Of a DNA stretch of 10,861 nt, positions 6,011 through 10,861 are shown one piece after another. The stretch comes from Pseudomonadota bacterium (GTDB lineage: Bacteria; Pseudomonadota; Alphaproteobacteria; Acetobacterales; Acetobacteraceae). Below the pieces are notes generated by a model. That model was not told the origin of the DNA. It saw only the letters and a list, made by a program, of their open reading frames with translations, and did no database searches. The DNA lies in NCBI GenBank assembly GCA_021780935.1, contig JAJXXT010000030.1, positions 1-10,861 on the forward strand, in the 5' to 3' direction. Every line of letters starts with the position of its first letter. Position 1 is the first letter of the stretch. The position numbers and the translations under genes are program-made.

Positions 6011-7972
6011 ATGGACGCCTTCGACCCGATATCGGCACAGCGTGACCGGCGCGGCCCTCTCGGCCTCGATGAGGCAACTCTGGCGCCGTTGCGGCGCGCC
6101 GGGCCGAAACTCCAGCCGGCGCTGACGGCGGCGCTCGGGCGGCTCTATGCCGGCCTCCCGGCCGCGACCGCGGCGCGGGACGGGCTGCAGGCGCATCTGG
6201 CCCGCGTCGCCGCCGGCGCGTTCGATGCCGAGCATGCCGGCGCGGCCGCCGCCATCGCCGCGGCCCACGCGCGGCTCGAGCTCGAACCGGCCTGGCTGAT
6301 CGGCGGCTATGCGCGGATCATGGCCGACCTCCTCGCCGCGCTGGCCAGCGGGCGCACGCCCGTGCTGCGGCGCGGCCCCAGCCAGACCGAGACGGTGGCG
6401 GCGCAGCGGGCGCTGACCTTGGCGCTGATGTTCGATCTCGAGACCGTGCTGTCCGCCTGGTGGGGGATGCGCGAATCGGCGGCGCGCGGCGCCTTCGATG
6501 CTGCGCTCGGCCGCCTCGACGAGAAAGTGACCGACACGGTGAAGAGTGTCGCCGGCTATTCGCAGGATCTGGTTTCCAGCGCCGAGGCCATGGGCCGCAC
6601 CGCCGGCGCCGTCGGCGCCGACGCCGCCACCGCGCGCGCGGCCGCCGAGGTTTCCCTCGGCGCGGCGCAGAGCGTCGCCGCCGCGGTCGAGGAGCTGCAC
6701 GCCTCGATCGCCGAGATCTCGAGCCAGGTCGGCCGCTCCGCCGAGACCGCCCGCAGCGCCGTCGGGCGCATGGAGGAGGCGCGGGCGGTCGTCGATCAGC
6801 TCGGCCACGCGGCCGACGAGATCGGCACCGTGGTGGCGTTCATCGCCGGCATCGCCGGGCAGACCAACCTGCTCGCCCTCAACGCCACCATCGAGGCGGC
6901 GCGCGCCGGCGCCGCGGGCAAGGGCTTCGCCGTGGTGGCGAGCGAGGTGAAGGCGCTGGCCGGGCAGGCGGCCCGCTCGGCGGAGGATATCGCCACGCGA
7001 ATCCAGCACATCCAGGACGTCGCGGGCTCGACCAACAATGCCATCGCCCGCGCAGCCGAGACCATCACCGCGATGGAGCGCATCGCCGTCGCCGTTGCCG
7101 CGGCGGTGGAGCAGCAGGAGGGGGCGACGCGCGAGATTTCCCGCCACGTCGCCGATACCGCCGGCCGCGCCAACGAGGTCGGCACGCTGATGGAGACGGT
7201 CACCGGGCGCGTCGGGGCGGCGACCGAGGCCGCCGAGACCGTGCGCGCGGCGGCGCGGCAGATGGACGAGGTGCTGAACGGGCTCGGCGGATTGCTGACG
7301 AAGGCGGTTCGCACCTCCTCGGACGTCGCCAACCGCCGGCATGCGCGCCGCCGCGCCCTGATGCTCGAGACCGAGCTCGCCTTCGGTCGCGAGAGCGGAC
7401 CGGCGACGCTGACCGATCTCTCCGAGCATGGCGCGCACGTCACCACCCGCCTCGGCGCGCCCATCGGCGCGCGTGGCGTGCTGACCATTCCGAACACCAG
7501 CCACCGGGTCGACGCGACCCTGGTCGCGGCCACCGACGGCGCGCTGAGCCTCCGCTTCGAGGGCGACGGGCTGGCCAGCGCGGTGGTGGATCAGCTCGCC
7601 GCCGCCGGCATCGCGCGCATGATCGAGGTCACGATCGGCGACCATCGCGCCTACGTGAAACGCGTCGCCGACGCGGTGGCGGGCACGCAGGCGGTGAAGG
7701 CGGCGGCGCTGCCGACCCACCACACCTGCCGGCTCGGCCGCTGGTATGACGGCGTCGCCGACGAGGCGCTGGTGGCGCTGCCCGCGTTCCAGGCCCTGGC
7801 CGGGCCACATCAGGCGGTGCACGATGCCGGGCGGGCGACGCTGAAGGCGTTGGAGGCCGGCGATGCCGACGGTGCGCGCACCCATCTCGCCGCGCTCGAA
7901 CGCCTGTCGGAGGGCGTCGTCGCGGCGCTGCGGGAGCTCGGCAGCCAGTACGCCGGCCGCCACGCCGCCTGA
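6011..7972 (+). CDS. Soluble globin-coupled chemoreceptor: protoglobin - MCP - PilZ - CZB
   Basis: A 653-aa cytoplasmic methyl-accepting chemotaxis transducer with no membrane segments. Residues about 15-160 match a protoglobin/globin-coupled sensor: [20 protein letters not shown] places the likely proximal heme ligand at His86, so the input is probably O2 or another gas. Residues about 170-430 are the MCP signalling coiled coil, with the hairpin tip [20 protein letters not shown] (281-300) and [14 protein letters not shown] (304-317) for CheA/CheW binding. Residues about 441-520 are a PilZ domain with both c-di-GMP motifs intact: RxxxR (RRHARR, 442-447) and DxSxxG (DLSEHG, 469-474). Residues about 540-620 are a CZB zinc-binding domain: His545, HTCRLGRWY with Cys573, and HxxxH at His600/His604. 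No che genes lie in the window. The start at 6011 is the only early ATG. MCP, PilZ and CZB are firm; protoglobin is fairly firm. Confidence 0.9.
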   Translation: MDAFDPISAQRDRRGPLGLDEATLAPLRRAGPKLQPALTAALGRLYAGLPAATAARDGLQAHLARVAAGAFDAEHAGAAAAIAAAHARLELEPAWLIGGYARIMADLLAALASGRTPVLRRGPSQTETVAAQRALTLALMFDLETVLSAWWGMRESAARGAFDAALGRLDEKVTDTVKSVAGYSQDLVSSAEAMGRTAGAVGADAATARAAAEVSLGAAQSVAAAVEELHASIAEISSQVGRSAETARSAVGRMEEARAVVDQLGHAADEIGTVVAFIAGIAGQTNLLALNATIEAARAGAAGKGFAVVASEVKALAGQAARSAEDIATRIQHIQDVAGSTNNAIARAAETITAMERIAVAVAAAVEQQEGATREISRHVADTAGRANEVGTLMETVTGRVGAATEAAETVRAAARQMDEVLNGLGGLLTKAVRTSSDVANRRHARRRALMLETELAFGRESGPATLTDLSEHGAHVTTRLGAPIGARGVLTIPNTSHRVDATLVAATDGALSLRFEGDGLASAVVDQLAAAGIARMIEVTIGDHRAYVKRVADAVAGTQAVKAAALPTHHTCRLGRWYDGVADEALVALPAFQALAGPHQAVHDAGRATLKALEAGDADGARTHLAALERLSEGVVAALRELGSQYAGRHAA

Positions 7973-7978
7973 GCGGCG
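7963..7978. terminator. GC hairpin between convergent genes
   Basis: CGCCGC (7963-7968) and GCGGCG (7973-7978) form a 6-bp all-GC stem with a CTGA loop. The hairpin overlaps the chemoreceptor stop codon (7970-7972) and lies 21 bp from the end of pobA, so it could stop transcripts from either side. There is no T-tract, and such stems arise easily at this GC content. Confidence 0.3.
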
Positions 7979-7999
7979 GCGAGGCGCCGGGCCAGGACC

Positions 8000-9300
<1,301 letters not shown>

Positions 9301-9368
9301 CCATGCCGCTCCGATGCCGGCGCGCGCGGCGAAGCGCCCCCGCGACCGGTCCGTGCCAGGTCCGTCCA

Positions 9369-9396
9369 CACCAGATCGGGCCGTGTCGGTCTGGTG
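9369..9396. promoter_or_regulatory. Inverted repeat CACCAGA-N14-TCTGGTG
   Basis: Two perfect 7-bp arms at 9369-9375 and 9390-9396, centres 21 nt apart (two helical turns), 61 bp upstream of the ParB-like start codon. A GGTCCGT direct repeat with an 11-nt period lies just upstream. The geometry suits a dimeric repressor or activator; no regulator is encoded nearby. Confidence 0.3.
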
Positions 9397-9457
9397 GATG
9401 GCGGGCTGGTGCGCTGATCCCGGCCGGGCCCGCCGCCCCGCGTCGGGAGGTGCCGCC

Positions 9458-10081
9458 ATGAGCCATGTCCGCGAGCCGACGGTGAACCCGGTGCCGATCC
9501 TGGCGCTGCGCCCGACGCAGATCACCGTCGGCATGCGCGAGGTGGCGGAGAAGCGGACCCGCTGGCGCGAACTCGGCGACAGCAAGGGCGGGGCCTTTCT
9601 CGGCACGCACGTGATCCCGGTGATCCTCGGCCCGAAGCAGCGCCACTACGTCATCGACCACCACCATCTCGCCCGCGCGCTGCATGACGAGGGCGTGACG
9701 GACATCCTCGTCACGATCGTCGCCGATCTCACCGCGCTGGAGCGGGACGCGTTCTGGGTGGTGATGGACATCCGCGGCTGGATGCATCCGTTCGATGTGG
9801 ACGGGCAGCGCCAGGACCGTGACGCGCTGCCGAAGAGCGTCGCCGACCTCCTCGACGATCCGTTCCGCTCGCTCGCCGGCGAGTTGCGCCGCGCCGGCGG
9901 CTTCGCCAAGGATACGACGCCGTTCAGCGAGTTCCTGTGGGCCGATTTCCTGCGCCGGCGGATGAAGCGCAAGGCGGTGGCGGCGGATTTCGAGGCGGCG
10001 CTGACGGAGGCGCTCGATCTCGCCCGGTCGGAGCACGCCGCCTATCTGCCGGGCTGGTGCGGCCCGTCGCACGGCGCCTGA
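9458..10081 (+). CDS. ParB/Srx-fold protein, ParBc_2-like, function unknown
   Basis: A 207-aa protein resembling the putative ParB-like nuclease family (Pfam ParBc_2). The N-terminal part has LRPTQITVGMREVAEKR (residues 17-33), matching the conserved start of the ParB/Srx fold. It is followed by YVIDHHHLARAL (64-75), the counterpart of the DGHHR motif that in ParB/sulfiredoxin folds forms the nucleotide or catalytic site. A long segment (100-165) and a helical C-terminal part rich in Arg/Lys then Ala/Glu follow. There is no helix-turn-helix DNA-binding domain, so it is not the chromosome-partition ParB. The ATG at 9458 is chosen over the open frame starting at 9314 because GGGAGG lies 7 nt before it and similarity begins there. 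It is probably co-transcribed with the amidase 73 bp downstream. The biochemical role of this family is not established. Confidence 0.75.
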   Translation: MSHVREPTVNPVPILALRPTQITVGMREVAEKRTRWRELGDSKGGAFLGTHVIPVILGPKQRHYVIDHHHLARALHDEGVTDILVTIVADLTALERDAFWVVMDIRGWMHPFDVDGQRQDRDALPKSVADLLDDPFRSLAGELRRAGGFAKDTTPFSEFLWADFLRRRMKRKAVAADFEAALTEALDLARSEHAAYLPGWCGPSHGA

Positions 10082-10098
10082 TGCGCCGCGCCGCTGCG

Positions 10099-10128
10099 AC
10101 CGCTCGGGCTGCCACCCCTCGGGCTGCG
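10099..10128. repeat. Two 15-bp tandem copies in the spacer before the amidase gene
   Basis: ACCGCTCGGGCTGCC (10099-10113) is followed directly by ACCCCTCGGGCTGCG (10114-10128), 13 of 15 identical, in the 73-bp gap between the ParB-like and amidase genes. Probably a replication-slippage product with no evident function. Confidence 0.5.
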
Positions 10129-10154
10129 GCCCATCAGGCGGAGCAAAGGAAGCC

Positions 10155-10861
10155 ATGACCGATCTCGCCGACCAGTCTGCCACCGATCTCGTCGCCGCCT
10201 ACCGGCGCCGGGCGCTGTCCCCGGTCGAGGTGACCGAGGCGGTGCTCGCCCGCATCGAGGCCAGTGAGCCGGCGCTGCACGCGCTCTACCTGCCGGACCC
10301 GGCCGGGGCGCGCGCCGCGGCGCGGCGTTCGGAGGCTCGCTGGCGGGAGGGTGCGCCGGCCGGGCCGATCGACGGCGTGCCGATCACCATCAAGGAGAAC
10401 ATCGCCACGCGCGGCACGCCGATGCCGCTGGGTACGGCGGCGAGCACGCTGGTGCCGGCGGAGGAGGACGCGCCGCCGGCCGCGCGCGTGCGCGAGGCCG
10501 GGGCGGTGATCCTCGGCAAGACCACCATGCCCGATTACGGCATGCTCTCCTCCTCGCTCTCCAGCGTCCACCCGCTCACCCGCAACCCGTGGAAGCTGGA
10601 CCGTACGCCCGGCGGCTCTTCGTCCGGGGCGGGGGCGGCGGGCGCGGCCGGCTACGGGCCGCTGCATATCGGCACCGATATCGGCGGTTCGGTGCGCCTT
10701 CCCGCCGGCTGGTGCGGCCTGGTCGGGCTGAAGCCGAGCCTCGGGCGGGTGCCGATCGACCCGCCCTATCCCGGCCGCGTCGCCGGGCCGATGACGCGCA
10801 GCGTCGCCGACGCGGCGCTGCTGATGTCCGTGCTCGCCCGCCCGGACTCGCGCGATGCGAT
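10155..10861 (+). CDS. Amidase-signature family enzyme (5' part)
   Basis: The first 235 codons of an amidase-signature (AS) hydrolase; the gene runs off the right edge. The Ser-cisSer-Lys triad can be placed: Lys80 in PIDGVPITIKEN, cis-Ser155 in TPGGSSSGAG, and nucleophile Ser179 in GTDIGGSVRLPAG. The 24-residue spacing between the two serines agrees with characterised members. The following CGLVGLKPSLGRVP is also typical. These enzymes hydrolyse amide bonds of diverse substrates; the GatA subunit belongs to the same family, but the absence of gatC and gatB neighbours argues for a stand-alone amidase. The substrate cannot be inferred. The ATG at 10155 is preceded by AAAGGA at about 4 nt. It follows the ParB-like gene on the same strand at 73 bp and is likely in its operon. 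Confidence 0.9.
   Translation, partial: MTDLADQSATDLVAAYRRRALSPVEVTEAVLARIEASEPALHALYLPDPAGARAAARRSEARWREGAPAGPIDGVPITIKENIATRGTPMPLGTAASTLVPAEEDAPPAARVREAGAVILGKTTMPDYGMLSSSLSSVHPLTRNPWKLDRTPGGSSSGAGAAGAAGYGPLHIGTDIGGSVRLPAGWCGLVGLKPSLGRVPIDPPYPGRVAGPMTRSVADAALLMSVLARPDSRDA

Noticed and set aside
9458..10081. Partition ParB as the partner of MipZ
   Set aside because: The protein has a ParB/Srx-like fold only, lacks the helix-turn-helix and dimerisation parts of Spo0J/ParB, and is not next to a parA gene.

Overview
The window is very GC-rich with strong GC bias at third codon positions. It encodes a MipZ-type division-site ATPase, a protein characteristic of alphaproteobacteria that lack the Min system. 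Together with the soluble multi-domain chemoreceptor and small alphaproteobacterial-looking hypotheticals, this points to an alphaproteobacterium, probably Rhodospirillales/Acetobacteraceae-like. That placement is inference; no rRNA or marker phylogeny is available here.

Layout: (1) 2-433 (+), 3' part of a small membrane protein of unknown function. (2) 435-1328 (-), MipZ. (3) 1329-1463, a spacer with a nested palindromic element. (4) 1464-2264 (-), a DODA/YgiD-type extradiol dioxygenase. (5) 2289-2360, three perfect 24-bp tandem repeats covering the 3' end and stop codon of a small exported protein gene, 2349-2672 (-). (6) 2777-4705 (-), a 642-aa double-PAS protein whose C-terminal half looks like degenerate GGDEF and EAL domains. 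(7) 4809-5528 (-), an unrecognised lipoprotein. (8) 5529-6010, a non-coding stretch holding a decayed copy of the start of the PAS gene. (9) 6011-7972 (+), a cytoplasmic chemoreceptor that reads as protoglobin - MCP signalling domain - PilZ - CZB. (10) 8000-9169 (-), PobA. (11) 9170-9457, an intergenic region with short repeats and a dispersed-repeat-like fragment. (12) 9458-10081 (+), a ParB/Srx-fold protein. (13) 10155-end (+), the 5' part of an amidase-signature enzyme.

How the parts relate: most of the window is ordinary chromosomal content in short transcription units. The most interesting part is 2777-7972. A probable c-di-GMP-related PAS protein lies near a soluble chemoreceptor that should bind heme gas ligands, c-di-GMP and zinc in one polypeptide. 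The remnant of the PAS gene immediately upstream of the chemoreceptor suggests that two related PAS genes, or one duplicated gene, once flanked the lipoprotein segment. PobA and the DODA-like dioxygenase both act on phenolic compounds, but they are about 5.7 kb apart and no regulator or other pathway gene is present, so no local catabolic operon is claimed.
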